Positions 42,901 to 55,340 are shown, counted from the stretch's first letter. The stretch: 64,000 bases of DNA from Brevipalpus yothersi (GCA_003956705.1 QZCP01000446.1:180484-244483), one strand, 5' to 3'. The notes: generated by a model not told the origin, from the letters alone. A program made the numbers and translations.

Positions 42901-43240
42901 AAAGCGATTACTAACGACAAAATTGGCCAAATTTAAAGAAAATGCCCCTGATGTTAATACGATCGATGGATTTCAAGGACAAGAGCGAGATGTAATCATC
43001 ATATCATTGGTGCGAGATTTTTCCAAGAAAGATAGTGGTATAGGTTTTTTGACTTCATGTAATCGTTTGAATGTAGCCTTGACAAGAGCTAAACACAGCT
43101 TATTACTATGTATTTCGGACACAAGTTTGATATCGAACGAGATATGGAAAAGTCTGTTGGAAGATGCAGAATCTCGCGAATTGCTCTTCAAAACATCGTG
43201 CAGATCGAAGAAAGGTTTTAAAAACCTGATCGCTAGATAG
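39953..43240 (+). CDS. SETX: Senataxin/Sen1-like SF1 RNA-DNA helicase
   Basis: 1095 residues in one uninterrupted frame. Residues 1-340 are low-complexity and basic, beginning with an acidic stretch (SLITDDEDDDEM). About 350-600 resembles the region before the helicase core in Sen1/senataxin (LKEYCETYEPLILHEVW). Helicase motifs: I GPPGTGKT (about 612-619), Ia CTPSNGAVDEI, II IIDEASQ (about 820), III LIGDPMQLPAT, IV TQYRMH, V TIDGFQGQERDVII, VI NVALTRAKHSL. Proteins of this type resolve R-loops and help end transcription in the nucleus. It is shorter than vertebrate senataxin because the long N-terminal domain is missing, which is common in invertebrates. IGHMBP2 and UPF1 are less likely because of the DEASQ and PATVVSP context. 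Confidence 0.88.
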   Translation: MTCPDEISLITDDEDDDEMIGPVPRVVFLGKDEVPARRGFLLGCVQPKIASLDDDDDDGDVETLEPDKTDHPKQQQQKRQQHQPQTITQTKDKPSIKPNATSSMSRSKLTNSSLTKQNLSINSKPLVRKAHVIPLPAKKTTATVSPLSKRLPINSLAKRKSITTLTKKKSLFNYVCLSKKDLPSKAPDKLDLLKDTTHKRIAVAKNQCMSRMTNLVESIIAANEKKKDCDKPSTNGEKSSEPAKSTIAAMNQPSTSTSNGQPFKRPLPDAFCTDKKKVKPCDTDYDIHKVIADKRKKHESVSMSPAKPLGPPPVTLGKNINVPVTKIVPTSNVLKSQISLLPKDVNCKSYSADPFLQRVLEWKVNWMRENRTIKNKPPPLSERPLSHLKTTYTSLKEYCETYEPLILHEVWGHMMQAFESGQSGTNMFLSLFSFETADNFMRLDCQATCSFKDFEDQKHIAEGEMVLAELPVEQNERKLVFGYIQELSTEEITDRSILAPSLKVKPGHRLLLKYHVRTKLRIIKLDMSQMMRMTSFYYLRPMLRNVEAMYTLANSRLCDDILNPSQMACQMAIPSSIEVPENSHNESQYKAILAAVEAVMRPYPIPKMLLVQGPPGTGKTFTLIGMIKKIFLDWDDTTSLPKILVCTPSNGAVDEIARRLHAERHFLNSSPLNRSLRLVRLGQPSQIHPSVRKFCLDELVDSNVKNRKNEHEKQKQSRITTLEEMAAEKDREIADLRARNEKEKANQCSAEMYQIFRDIKLAKSELSRADEGGGGEKKALKIDILRKADVILSTLNSCRNNLLEILSSTERDPIKFNCVIIDEASQCCEPEVLMPLMYTSISKMILIGDPMQLPATVVSPSAADYHYGRSLFERVFDRFGKYAEQSPVLMLDTQYRMHSDICRFPSKKFYDDRLKTPSSLDERPFPIKPYMIFDLRGTTEDSSNPKNITNELEAEFVVNLYTAVRELIPKNRTVGVITPYQGQKRLLTTKLAKFKENAPDVNTIDGFQGQERDVIIISLVRDFSKKDSGIGFLTSCNRLNVALTRAKHSLLLCISDTSLISNEIWKSLLEDAESRELLFKTSCRSKKGFKNLIAR

Positions 43241-44036
43241 TGTATCATCAATTCTTGAGTGAAGAGTCTTCATCTCCCTATCATCTCTCATTTTCACCGT
43301 CATTTGTACCTATTTCAAGCTCAATTCATATTTTTTACTAACCAAAGAATTGCGTTTAATCGGATCGAATTCTCCTTTTTCCAACCGATTATCTACAGCT
43401 AATGTAATGAGCAGTGTCTCTATTGTTCTAATTTCTTTAGCGCCACTTTATTTCATTCTTCCAATGCTGTAGAAATCTATGATCTTATCTGTGAAAGCAT
43501 CCGAAATGCCTTTTTGAGAGAGCAAAAATCTGTACAATCAATGTAAAAAATAATGCATAAATTTTATGATAATAGTTAACAATCACCTCTTACCAGCCTC
43601 ATTCTTTCGCATCTTTTCCCCCTTTTGAGTATTGCCACAATCCTGGGCTAGTCTTACGTACGAAAGTATTCTTCAACTGACAAGAGAGTTTATGCCAAAG
43701 AGTAGTATCGGAATTCGAAGCCCATGTCATTATCCTCAAACACGATGTAAACGATCAATCCTAGTCAACGGTTTATACGATTATCGAGCAGTAGAAATCT
43801 CCTCAAAATACCAGCCCCATAGTACTTTTATTCTTCTTTTGGTAGATGTAAGATTTGAAATCAGCCATAGGATGGTTTGATTATCTAAAAAAACTGAAAC
43901 CAAGCAAATTTTCAAGGAAAAATCGTTGTGAGAGAAAGAAACACCATCAAAGTGAAATTTCTTTGGGCCTAGACATTTTTCATGAAACTCCTTGGCATCA
44001 CCATACTTGAAATTGTATGTACTGTTTACACTTAGT
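43241..44036. other. Spacer between helicase and cyclin L genes
   Basis: Holds the 3' end of the helicase transcript and no convincing gene. The short frame at 43632-43880 shows no conserved feature. Confidence 0.5.
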
Positions 44037-44250
44037 TATGACAGTAATCACAATATTAATTTTTTTAATTTATTTTTGAAACCATCAAAAGTCCGATCGC
44101 TCAGCTCGATTTTCATCGATTTTTCCAATTTCTCAGTTTTCACGGAAAAACTTTCACAAGTTTGAAAATCTCAAGAATATTCACTTCTATTATTATATTT
44201 TAGATGGCGTTACTTGAGAATGTGCTTTCTGGCGCTTCAATCGCAAGCGG
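44037..44250 (+). promoter_or_regulatory. Shared upstream block with AGATGGCG motif, copy 2
   Basis: Counterpart of 39464-39700. The motif AGATGGCG is at 44202-44209, about 210 bases before the cyclin L ATG. See the first copy for the landmarks. Confidence 0.6.
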
Positions 44251-44417
44251 TGAAAATTTTTTCTGTTGCAAATTTCAAGTTGAAAAAATGATCTCCGTGT
44301 TTTGATTAATGATCATCTTTAATTGTGATTATTACAATCAAATTTAAGTTTAAATATTGTATTATATTGTTATTAGTTTGGTAAAGATCATTCTGATACC
44401 TGTATCAGGTGTTCATC

Positions 44418-47273
44418 ATGAGTGCTTCATCGACACCAACCGCAGTAGTGACAGCAGCAGCAACCACAACAACAGCCACTGGTAACACGACAGATTCAGT
44501 CAACATGTCGGCCAACAGCAGTAGCAGTACATGTCGTCATGAATTGATTAAGATGAGTCTAGAAAATTGTATATTACCGGAATCAAAATTTCAAAGTACA
44601 CCTTCGTCAATGGATGGTCTAGATCCGGAAAGTGAGCTAGATTTACGAATATTAGGCAGCGAATTGATACAAACTTCGGGAATTTTATTGAGACTACCTC
44701 AAGTGGCCATGGCCACTGGCCAAGTACTTTTTCAGAGATTTTATTATTCAAAATCATTTGTACGATATCCTATGGAAACTACCGCTATGGCTTGTATATT
44801 GTTGGCTTCTAAAATAGAGGAAGATCCACGACGTATACGTGATGTGGCCAATGTATTTCATCATCTTAAACAATTGCGCTCTGGTCAAGAATCCATACCA
44901 TTTCCGCTTGATCAAAGTTATATTGATAAGAAATCAGACATAATCAAAGCTGAAAGACGATTACTAAAAGAATTGGGTTTCTGTGTTCATGTTAAACATC
45001 CTCATAAGGTAGGTTTTCTATTTTCATTTTTGTTGGAAACAGTATCTCACCTTTCATCTCATCTATTCTCGCAGTTCATTGTCACGTTATTACAAGTTTT
45101 GGAGAACCAAAACAATCAGAGATTAATGCAAACATCATGGTTAGTATTTGTTTTTATTTTCTCATCTTGCTCCTGTTCGTCAATTATTTGCCATATTCTT
45201 TCCTCACTGGAACTTCTAACAGTTTTTCTAGTTGTAATTTGATTGCATATTTTGTGACTTCAAGCGTATCACCTTACATACTGAATTTGCAGTAGGTCTT
45301 TGTCAAAATCACAAGAGTTGGCTATTTTTCGATTATTTTTAGAAAAATAGCAGTTAGAAGCTCAAATTATACTGACAAATTAGACCTTTGCTTGATTTTT
45401 CATCCACTGTTCACTCTCTCTAGCTTCTCCAAAGACTCTTCAGCAGTTTTGTGTGAAGATTACTTCATTTATCCTAGTTTCTAATTAACAATTATCGATT
45501 ACCTATCCAAAAGCTTATAAACATGGATAAGCTCCATGGATCAAGTTCTTTTGACTGTAAAGACAGAAATGCATTAGCTTTTTTTGTTAGGAATTCATTC
45601 TCTGTCTTGTCAGAGTTTGTGTGTTAGATGATCGAAACTCTAACAACCATGGAACCTCGACTTTTAATTTCATCTATTCTACAGAAAATTCAAAAAAACC
45701 TCCATCAAAATATTGGGAGGACTCTTCTTCGGACGCGTAACTTTGATAAAAGCGAAAAAAAAATTAATCACACTTCGTTATGTAAATTGATTCATGTGAA
45801 CACTCCTATTAATGCAATATCTTTATTTCACCTAACAGAGATTAGGTGATGGATAATGGTAAGTAATCTACACTCTGTCACCTTCTATTCTGACGAATGG
45901 AACTCATGGAAATCCTCAAGGCACCGTTCAGCTGAACTCGAGTATCAAAAATTGATTTGGTGTCTCATGAGAAGCCGAGCTACTCAAAGCTGTGACATAA
46001 CACCAGTAGGGTAAGATGGTCTTGCTGAGCAAGAATGAAACTCCATTAACTTTATCTTGATTGATCATTATGAGCTTATAAACGTGATTTCATTTTTTCT
46101 AGGTTGAACGTCTTACGATAAATCATCGAAGCTTTTGTCCTACTGTTTCGCTTTGAGGTTTCCTTGCGTTTCTCCATGAATGGATTCCAGGATAATCATG
46201 CTTCGCTCTTATCTTGAAAAAATATGGCAAAAATTTCGACAGGATGCCCTAATCATGCGAAACCATAAGTACAACCATTCTAATTTGATTTTGTTTTCTT
46301 TTCAACTTCAGGAACTACATGAATGATAGTTTGAGAACTGACATATTCCTACGCTATCCACCCGAAACAATAGCTTGTGCTTGTGTACAATTGAGTGCCA
46401 ATCTTCTCAAGGTATGTTTCATGAATAAGTGGAGAATCATTCTGAGCATGGGGATTATACTCGTCCGATCATAGCTTTCAAGCTTTCATGATTTGATGAG
46501 AAGGTCAAAGTGCTAGATAATCTGTCCAATGTAACTCCTTTCATTTTATCATGATCATGGAATGAAAGTTTTAATTTGTACATACACTTATTCTGATCTC
46601 AATTTTCTCATTTCTCCAGATTCCTTTACCAAAAAGTCCTGCATGGTATGAAGTTTTTGGCGTAACTTCAGACGAAGTAAAGGATATATGTACCACCGTT
46701 TTACAGCTGTATGCTCGCAAAAAACCTGACCAAGCTCATCTTGAGACCATCGTGGACGAATTGAGAAAGGAATATGAAAATTCTAAATCGAGGAATCGAA
46801 AAACTCTCGATAATGGTGATGTTGAAACTAGGAATGGAGTTCCAAGCTCAATCGTTACTGTTGATAAAGATGCCAAGGAAAACTCGATCGAACGAGCTCA
46901 AGGGAAAGAAGATACTCCAGAGAAAATTATTGCCAACAAAAGCCCTAGAGAGTCTAGAGAACCCAGAGAATCGCTCGAGAAGATAAGAAGATCTCCATAC
47001 AAAGAGCATCCAATAAAGAAACCTAAATTGTCATCCAGAAGTGAAATTAAGTCTACTGTTAAAAAGACGAAGACTACTCGTTATGATGACTCGCCCTATT
47101 ATGAAACATCTAGACGTAAATCTCCTCAACGACACTCTTATAGATCAAGATCTCCATCAAAAGACTATGAAAAAGAAAGAGATCGCAGATCTTACCATCA
47201 TAATGACTATCAAAGCTACCATCATCATAGTAGGCGACATCATAATTCAACTAAGTCTCGAAACAATGATTGA
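44418..47273 (+). CDS. CCNL1: Cyclin L
   Basis: Transcription/splicing cyclin that partners CDK11 in nuclear speckles. Four exons, 44418-45008, 45075-45139, 46312-46411 and 46620-47273, give 469 residues. The start is the ATG at 44418 (MSASSTP), because the frame upstream opens only with GTG. A Ser/Thr/Ala-rich leader is followed by the first cyclin fold with ATGQVLFQRFYYSKSF and ACILLASKIEEDPRRIRDV. The second fold has FLRYPPETIACACVQLSA and PLPKSPAWYEVFG. A C-terminal Arg/Ser/His-rich tail (RRKSPQRHSYRSRSPSKDYE) matches the RS domain typical of cyclin L. The 1172-base third-exon intron is the longest in the gene. Length and motif order are standard. Confidence 0.95.
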
Positions 47274-47480
47274 CATTCGACTTAAATTGTAGCGTGACTA
47301 ATTTTTTTAACAGATCTACCTTCGTACTGAGATGATAAATTTTCTTAAGTTATGGAAAATCATTCAAATATTTTTTTCGGTGAAGTTTAATGCTAATGAC
47401 ATAAAAGCAATGATTTCATTAGATTTCTTTACCAGAAAAATGGCTTTCAAAACTAAAGAAATATATATTTAAAAACGATT

Positions 47481-47955
47481 TCAGTGCAGATGCTTTTGTA
47501 TGTATATTGCTGCTAGAACAGCTGGCCTTAATTCTACCATAGCACACTTATTATCAGTATCATCGTTGACCATATCACCCTGAAGTCGATCACTAGTAAC
47601 CACATCGATTGTTGCCGCTCGGATTTTCGCCTTGCTACACAGCGCGTGGAATGCATTGGCTTCCATTTCGATGCTGATTATACCGGCTTTTTTGAGTGAT
47701 AAAAGATGTCGATTCCTTTCCGCTGAAGTGTGCTCACAGAATGCCCCAGTTATTCGACCTTGTCCCTCGTAAAAGTCATTCGTCGCCATTGTAGTTCCAA
47801 CGGATATATTATAATCAGATAATTCTGAGTCTCCAATCATCTTGAGCTCTTGCACCAATTCACGATCAATCTTGGCATCAAGAGCAACAACTCTTCCAAG
47901 AACAACCTGTGCGTGAGAAAGCGGAAAAAGTAATGAAAATTATCTTTATCAATGA

Positions 47956-48035
<80 letters not shown>

Positions 48036-49938
48036 GTGACAATGATCACAGGTAATCAACATGTTTTGTGAGAGAGCGAGAGAAGGTTTTATAATAACCA
48101 TCGGAAATGATGATAACAAATTATCAAGAAAGAAATATGTTGATGAAAGATTACAAGTGGAAGAGAGAAGAGAGAAGAGAGGGGGGAAAGGAAGGATAAC
48201 ATCAGTATAAACAAGTTGAAGAGCACTGAACCTCCCCCTTTTTATTTTACTGTATGCAGAACGGAAAAGGTTTTTGATATGATGACAACTTCCTTAATGA
48301 TAAAATGTTGTCAACAACATTCAAATCCGGGCAACAATTGTGATGAAGTGAATCTTTCACATGTCACAATTGGGTTCCCTGGAAATACTCAATCGGATGT
48401 ATTCGAAAGTGGTACAGAAATGATGCTCATGAAAATTCTGAATTACAGCCGATAATTGGTATCGAGCGGCATGAAAATATCTTCTGATAATCAATTTCGA
48501 ATAATATGTTTACTTGTCGTCGGAAACTTTCTACCCCTCTCCGGATGATCTACAATCCCATGCTCGATGGAATGATAATATTGAAATCATATGATCAAAA
48601 CTATCCGATAATATGATGTTTATGATGTAATTTAGGAAAAATTTCGAAATTCGCTGAATAACATTTTCATGATGATCAGATAACAGTTATCTTTGGGAAT
48701 GAAAATTTGAAAAAAAACAAAGGGATTAAGGTATGCTCTTGATCCAGTTATCAAATCAACTAGAAAGATTACTGAATCATGTTGATTGAGGGATCATAAG
48801 AGAGATTCACTTACTTGTTCAAAAATGGGTCTCTGGCGATCATCAACTGCTCTGTTGGTGAGAATGATACTTCCGATCGGTTTACCTGGACAAATCAAGC
48901 AAATATGTGTAAAATTTTCATGATACTCCAAGTTATAATCGCATGTAAGCTGAGTGAACAATTGTCAAATTGTAAATCTTACCAATAGAGCCACAAGTTC
49001 CCAATCGAAATATGACCACATCTTCACATTTAGCGTAAGCCAAAAGTTTAAATATTTCGTTGAGTAATACCGTGAGTGAGGGAACTCCGATTCCATGCTG
49101 TATGTTGGAAAAAGACAGATAAGTACATTTTCGAAAGTGGAGAGGATAGATCAAAGTTCATTTAGGTTTAGGTTTAGTTTCACATATAATATCAGATGAG
49201 ATCAGGTGAAGATGGTTGGCAACTAGTTTGTGAAGATGATGATAACCGTACAGCATCATTACATTGTAAGGGAACTGAGTGAAGAGGAATAGGAAAAGAG
49301 AAATAGAAAGAGAGAAAAAAATTCTCTTCGCTTTTTTATGCTTACATTGACACACAGTATCGGTCCAATCTTATAAATGCTGAAACGATCGCGATCCGAA
49401 TCAATCAATTCAACTGGTCCATCAAGATTTAATTGTTTTTTCATCAGATAAGCTGCTCGCTCCATTCTTTTCACAGATTCACCAGTACAGACAAACTTGA
49501 CATCACCAAATTTTCGTTCCAAATTATTGCCTTCCTTGACAATTCCTAAATGTGGCAATCTGTCCACTTCTAGGGTTCTCAAATATGGATTAGACAGATT
49601 TACACTGTGATCATTACTGGGTAGAGGGAGAAAAAGAGATGAACAGATAAATGTAGAGATATAAGTTGATGCAGAACGACAATTTGAAACATTTCAAAAC
49701 AATCCAAAGTATTTCAAGTATCCAGGCCAAAAGGGGTAATCAAGAAAATATGTACATGTGTATATTCAAATTGTTTTTACCTTATTGAAGTTTCTTCCTC
49801 TGTCAATGGTTCATCTTTGATGGTTCGCTTGATTTCAGTTTTTTTCGGAATGATCAAATCATTTGATGGATGATTCCAAACTTTATATCCACCCACAGGT
49901 AGATATGATGGAATAGAACGAACTTTGTTCGTGGACAT
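47481..49938 (-). CDS. UPP1: Uridine phosphorylase
   Basis: Cytosolic enzyme splitting uridine with phosphate to uracil and ribose-1-phosphate (pyrimidine salvage). Five exons on the minus strand, 49938-49781, 49616-49346, 49097-48983, 48885-48815 and 47906-47481, give 346 residues. The start is ATG 49938 (MSTNKVRSIPSYLP); the frame beyond it opens only with TTG. Family landmarks: NPYLRTLEVDRLPHLG, VKFVCTGESVKRM, HGIGVPSL, the phosphate-binding FRLGTCGSIG, the uracil-side GTTMATNDFYEGQGRITGAF, and the ribose-binding stretch IISIEMEANAFHALC. An uninterrupted GA tract of 71 bases lies in the last intron. The gene is tail to tail with cyclin L, the two stops lying only 207 bases apart. Confidence 0.94.
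47961..48031. repeat. (GA)n microsatellite in a uridine phosphorylase intron
   Basis: About 71 bases of nearly perfect GA dinucleotides, 55 bases beyond the acceptor of the last exon. Because the gene is on the minus strand, the transcript reads CT here, which adds a very long pyrimidine tract before the acceptor. Confidence 0.97.
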
Positions 49939-51565
49939 GATGAGTGTTGAGTGAAAGATGTGTATACAAATTTGTGGAAAATTGAGTAGCAACAAATAGT
50001 CAAACGTAACAAAATTAATGGAGACACAAAGATGTGTAAAACAGATTTTTCTTCAATCGAAACAAAATAAAACAAATAGGAGACACCAAAAATTTAGAAG
50101 TAAAATGATCAATTTAAAAGAAACAGTATGATTTTGTAGAAATGATGACACTTGAAATATGGAATTAAAAAGAAATTCTCACAAAAAAAAATCAGTGGAA
50201 TATTTGAAATTGAACACTTGCAAAGTGACAACAATATGACCGATCATATATATAACAGATAGATTGGAGAATGTTTGAGGGAGATATTAATCCTTCTCCC
50301 TCCTTTTTTTGTTGCTCTCACTTTTGATTACGAGGGGTGATAATTATTATTACTATCAATACGATAAACAATATATACACTAGATGAATCAAGTACACAG
50401 CACATTTTGCTCACCAAACATGCAATCCAGGTATTTTCTCTTTCTTTCTCTCTCTCTTCACTCTTATTATTATTATCGAAAGTCTCTGATCGGAAGTTGA
50501 AGATATATTAATCAAGATTCATCAACGAAATGCTCTCATCATAAAAATGAGTAAGTATAATTTTCTTTTTTTTTCGTAGCTCTTGGTTCGTTGAGAAATA
50601 TTTTCTCTCTCTCTCTCTCTCTCTTTGCTCCCTCTGGAGGTTGGAAAACATTTTTCAAGGCTATATTCCTACGTAATATTCTAGGAGCAAAGATATATCC
50701 ATAGACATGGAGAGAGAGAGAAGAAGAGAGACATGTATATCATGAAGCGATGACAGATACTCTATCTTCCCCATCAACCATCAAACGAAAAAAGAAAGAA
50801 TTTTTCAAGTTCAAATTCCAAGGACAGGGTCTTCCTCTCACTCTTTCTATCTCAGGGATCAAATTCTCTTCTCTCTCGCTACCCTGTTTATGATGTCTTC
50901 TTCAAATTCTTTCGCCCTTTTCGACAACATGCATGATGGAAAATTTTCTCTCGGAAGGAAATCAACATTTTCAGTCGATCATCTTGAATCACATGACTTT
51001 TACTCGCAATTGCATTACAATTAAAATTGATTTCGTCGATATTTTTTGATTCTTTTTCCGACAGATTTTTCACACTAGTCCACAAGATGGCAACATTAGC
51101 CTGGTAGAAAGTTGCGGGAAAAAAGTTTCACAAAACTTTTAGAAATAAATCTTTTCATTTTTCGTTCCGCAAAATTGTGAACAAATCAGTAGAATTACTC
51201 GAAAGGATTATGCAATTGTGCACAATAATTATGCTCAATGGTAAATATTGTGTAGGTACAATTTTTGCTGTGGAGAAGAAGAAAAAATTTCCCAGAAAAT
51301 CCTCTTCCTTCCAGTGATCAGGAGAAGATCATTGAGATGTAGATCATTTTCTAGGGCTAAAATGCTAATGTACCTTGCCATGTTTGGGGTAAGCAAAATG
51401 AGAGATGTGAGTAAATCAATGATCGAAAAGCAAGACATGAACAAGGTATGGTAAGTCATCAAAGGAGTGAAAGTTTATGTGAAAATAATTGTAATACCCA
51501 ATGATCTTACCTGAGGGAAGAGAAGAAGAAAAATTGTTGTCAAATAATTCAACCTCAAATTAAGG

Positions 51566-51570
<5 letters not shown>

Positions 51571-51631
<61 letters not shown>
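51571..51631. repeat. (CT)n microsatellite
   Basis: About 61 bases of perfect CT, followed by TTTC-type variants to about 51660. Confidence 0.97.
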
Positions 51632-51637
<6 letters not shown>

Positions 51638-51820
51638 CTCTTTCTCTTACTCTTCTCTTACTCTTCAATGGTAATACTCTTTTCACGGCAAAAATTTTCA
51701 CTCACATTACTACGTTCACAATTTAAGTGGCCAAACATTGCGTGATCACATTGGCTTGAAATAAGATTTGTGATGTTGTCTGTTCATCAATGGCCAGTTT
51801 TTGTGGTGAGTGAAGAAGAT

Positions 51821-51823
<3 letters not shown>

Positions 51824-51891
<68 letters not shown>
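51824..51891. repeat. (GA)n microsatellite
   Basis: About 68 bases of perfect GA; with the CT tract 200 bases to its left it forms an inverted pair. Confidence 0.97.
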
Positions 51892-51895
<4 letters not shown>

Positions 51896-53720
51896 AAAAA
51901 ATTGTCGGAATGTGCATTCTTTCTTTTATCTCAATTTTGCGCTACGATTACTTGTTGTGAAAAGTTTTACCTCCACACACATACACATAGCACACACACA
52001 CAAACATACACAGAAGATTATACTTTATCCGTTTTAAACTTTTCTTCTATCCATCGTTCAGGTAACTTAATCATTTTACTCCTATTACACAAAGCCACAA
52101 TCATTAAATGTTCCAGTACGTTGCTGAGATAATCGAGAAGGAATGCTGAGTTGCGCCCACTTTTGACCACCCAAATAGAGAGGGAATGAGATATTCATAT
52201 AGAAAGAGAGGGAGAGAGAGAATAAAGAATAAGAAATAAGATCAAGGAGAAAGAATAGGCCTTTTCCTATTGATGCCAAGACGTTGGTGAGTGGAACGAA
52301 ATTGTCTAGAATAGCTTTCATGAAAGAATCTCGCATAGGCCATGGAAAATTTAGTGAGAGAGGAGAGAGAAAATAGAAGGAGAATGAGAAGAAGCACCCA
52401 AACTCAAGCGTCCAGCCCAGATATATATATATAAAATGAAGATGATCAAAGGAATTAACTTGTTTTTTAGATGGAGTAATCAATGGCTTGTGCTCACTGA
52501 TGAAGATGGAGATGAAGAAGATGATAGCTCAGAGGAGGATGATAGAGTTCTCTTCGGTGTGCTGAATAAATCATTCTCCATGCTAGTGATCATCTCCCTG
52601 CTCTCTCTCCCTAGTTTCTCTCTCCCATTTTCTCATTTTTTGCCTCTCTCTCTCACGAATCACCCTAATCATCGCAGGCCTGCCGACTGTGGAAGCATGA
52701 TCGCTGCAATTCAACTTGGGACCGGCCGAGCACCAGACCGGCCTCCGTGACCAGTATCAGCATTCTATTCGATTTGGTAATTGAAACATTGCCATCGCTA
52801 AGTTTTTCAATCGCCCTGGTTGAGTCCACAAACCCAAAGTGGCCAAGCAAATACACATATGAATACGAATGTGAACACCGGTCAAGGGAGAAAAAGAGGA
52901 AATAAAAGTGCCGAGGATTGGAAAGAACAAGAGAGAGAAAGAGAGAGAGAGAAGAAAAATCTGCCTGTGTTCGACAATCGCCCAGAGATATTTGTGGAAC
53001 CGTTTCGAATTTGGCGCCCAACACAACAGATCGCTTTGAAATTATATGCACCAAATTATATGTGTATTCACCCAAGAGAATACAAAGAGAAAAGAGAGAG
53101 AAAAAAGAAAGAGAGAAAGAGAGAGAGACATCTTCCGAAACCCCCCTCTTTCTTACCACCCCTCCAGGTGAATCGTCCACCCATCAGGCTTACCTCTCTA
53201 CCTTATCTCTCTCTATTGCTCTCTCACGCTTTCCACACAGGACCACCTCTTGACTCCTCCCCCGAAGGCGGGGCCTAAGTGTTGCTTCTTTTTGGGAACA
53301 GCGAATTGAGTCTGAGGTGCCCGTTGTGATGATAGAAATGTTCATATCTCTGTTACTCACACCACCCCCTTCACCAAACACTTTCCAGTCTTTCATATAT
53401 ATGACCTGCCGTCACATCATCATTGGCCTGCTCGTGTCCGCATCTTTCTTCTTCTCTCTCTCTCTCTCATCTCTCTTACTGTAGTGATGTGCATGCTGCT
53501 GATATTGATGCCGCCGCTTGCATATTGACGTCGTTCCGTGAACTTCGTTCGTTCTCTTTTGTCTGTGGAGTGAATTGAATTGTTGTCTCTTGACGATATC
53601 ATCATCTCTCTCTAGATTCTTGATCATATCATATCATCAACATCATTTTTGATCATCTGAATCTTCACACACTTTCTCTCCATCTCACCGATATATTCAA
53701 CTGTTCTAGTAATAATAATA

Positions 53721-54489
53721 ATGGCTAATGATGTTGATGGTATTAAAACTTGTTCAATTACAGCCAGTTCGGTGACTAAATTAAAATTTTCAATTGAAAA
53801 TATATTATCACCAAGTTTTGGCCGGACGTCCAATGGTAATCCACTTGTGAACGGTAACAATGTGAACACTAATAATAATAATGGTTCATTGAAACTTTTT
53901 CGCAATGGTACCGGTGAACGTCGCCCATCGGACAGTGATCCATTGGATGTGGGCGAAAGTAAGCCGAAAAAAGCTCGATGCTCATTCGATATATCCTCAT
54001 TAACTGGTAAGCGAAAGCATTCATCTGATTCAGAAAGTTCCACCACAAGTTCAAACTTTAGTACAATATCCAAAGATAGTTTTAACATTATCACCACAAC
54101 GACGACAAAGAATCATCACAATCGTCATCATCTCACCGGCAGCAACAACAACAACAACAATAATCATCATCACCATAGCCATCATCATAATAATAATTCT
54201 CGTACTCATCATCACAATAATAATCATCACCATCACCATCAGCGTCCCAAACTTTCTTCACCTTCATCACCTGTTTTGTCACCCATCAGTAGTACCAATT
54301 CGAAAACATCACCATTCAGTTCAACGGCTGCTGCCGATACCACAAGTAATGATAGTTCGATACCAAAAGAGAATACCAATAGTAGTAGTAATAAGGGTAA
54401 CAGTAATGGCGAAAATGGGCCAAACGGATTGCCACCATGGGTTCCGGCCTGGGTTTATTGTACAAGATATTCGGACAGGCCCTCATCAG
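53721..54489 (+). CDS. en: Engrailed, first coding exon
   Basis: Homeodomain transcription factor of segment polarity and posterior identity; only the first coding exon is in the window. The ATG at 53721 opens 256 codons plus one base, ending at a GTAGGA donor at 54490. EH1, the Groucho-binding repressor motif, is LKFSIENILSPSFG at residues 21-34. The end of the exon has LPPWVPAWVYCTRYSDRPSSG-type EH2/EH3 (about 237-257), whose WVPAWV core binds Exd/Pbx. The phase and place of the intron are as usual for engrailed genes. Between these lie Asn-rich and His-rich stretches (about 130-175) and Ser/Thr-rich spacer. The homeobox is not encoded up to base 64000. Whether this is engrailed or an invected-type paralogue cannot be settled from this exon. 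Confidence 0.95.
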
Positions 54490-55290
54490 GTAGGAGTAAG
54501 AAGCATTTTTGATTGACCTTTTTTTTCTATCTTTTCTTTTAAATATTTACTGTTGATGTGCATGTTGATATTTTGTTCCTCTCTTTTCTAAAACAATTGG
54601 CCAGTCAAATCATTATCTATAACTTTTTGATAATTGTTACATTTAACTGAATGAAGGTTTTAAGCAGATTGGATTAATGATTTGATTTGGTGAAATTGTG
54701 GAAGAAATGAGCGGAATCAACAGTTTCGAAAAATGTTCGATCAAATGAAATATGCATATGTTAGTTCAAAATGTGAACCATTTTTAGTGGTTAGAGTCGA
54801 AGAGTCAAACATTGATTCCAAAATGAGCTCTTAATTACTTTCAATCAAGTATCAGAAGAGATTGATACTAAGGAGTTGCAATGATTTTCAGATAGCTTCT
54901 ATAGAGCTCAACTAAATTCACAATTCATGATCATTTGAAGTGATTTGAATGTACTATTATGATGATCTTTTACTAATGTATTCCAGAATCTGTTCTCTAA
55001 CAACAGTGTCCTCAACATTTATTATGATGATGATCATCGCAATCAATACTGCATCGAAAATGAGTGAGAAAAAGTGAATCTGAGAATGTAACAGAATCAC
55101 TTGAAATCAGTGATATAATTGCTTGATGATAGAACAAAAAAGAAAATTATGACACGTTTTGGCCATAAAACAGCGAACTTTTGCTGAAAAGAAATTCTTC
55201 CAATCAAGAATTATCATATCAGACCCATGCTGACTCTGTCTGCCTGTTAACCTCCTTCTTATTTTTTTTGCTTCTCTCTTTCTCTCTCTC

Positions 55291-55340
<50 letters not shown>

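Larger units (their letters stand above)
49939..53720. other. Intergenic region upstream of engrailed
   Basis: 3.8 kb without a convincing gene. It contains CT tracts at 50605-50623 and 51571-51631, a GA tract at 51824-51891, CA-rich sequence at 51975-52010, a (TA)n run near 52420-52435, and a G+C-richer stretch at 53140-53280. Candidate frames here consist of translated microsatellite or lack any conserved feature. The right part is the likely promoter and 5' UTR of engrailed. Confidence 0.6.

Noticed and set aside
43632..43880. 82-codon frame between the helicase and cyclin L genes
   Set aside because: No conserved feature or plausible promoter; likely chance.
49158..49355. Minus-strand frame within the uridine phosphorylase gene
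   Set aside because: It lies in an intron and reads mostly repeat-derived Ser/Leu/Phe.
51770..52132. Frames made of Glu-Arg repeats (also at 27508, 55568 and elsewhere)
   Set aside because: They are translated GA microsatellite.
52436..52750. 104-codon frame upstream of engrailed with an acidic stretch
   Set aside because: No homology recognised, part is low-complexity CT sequence, and there is no supporting splice or promoter signal.
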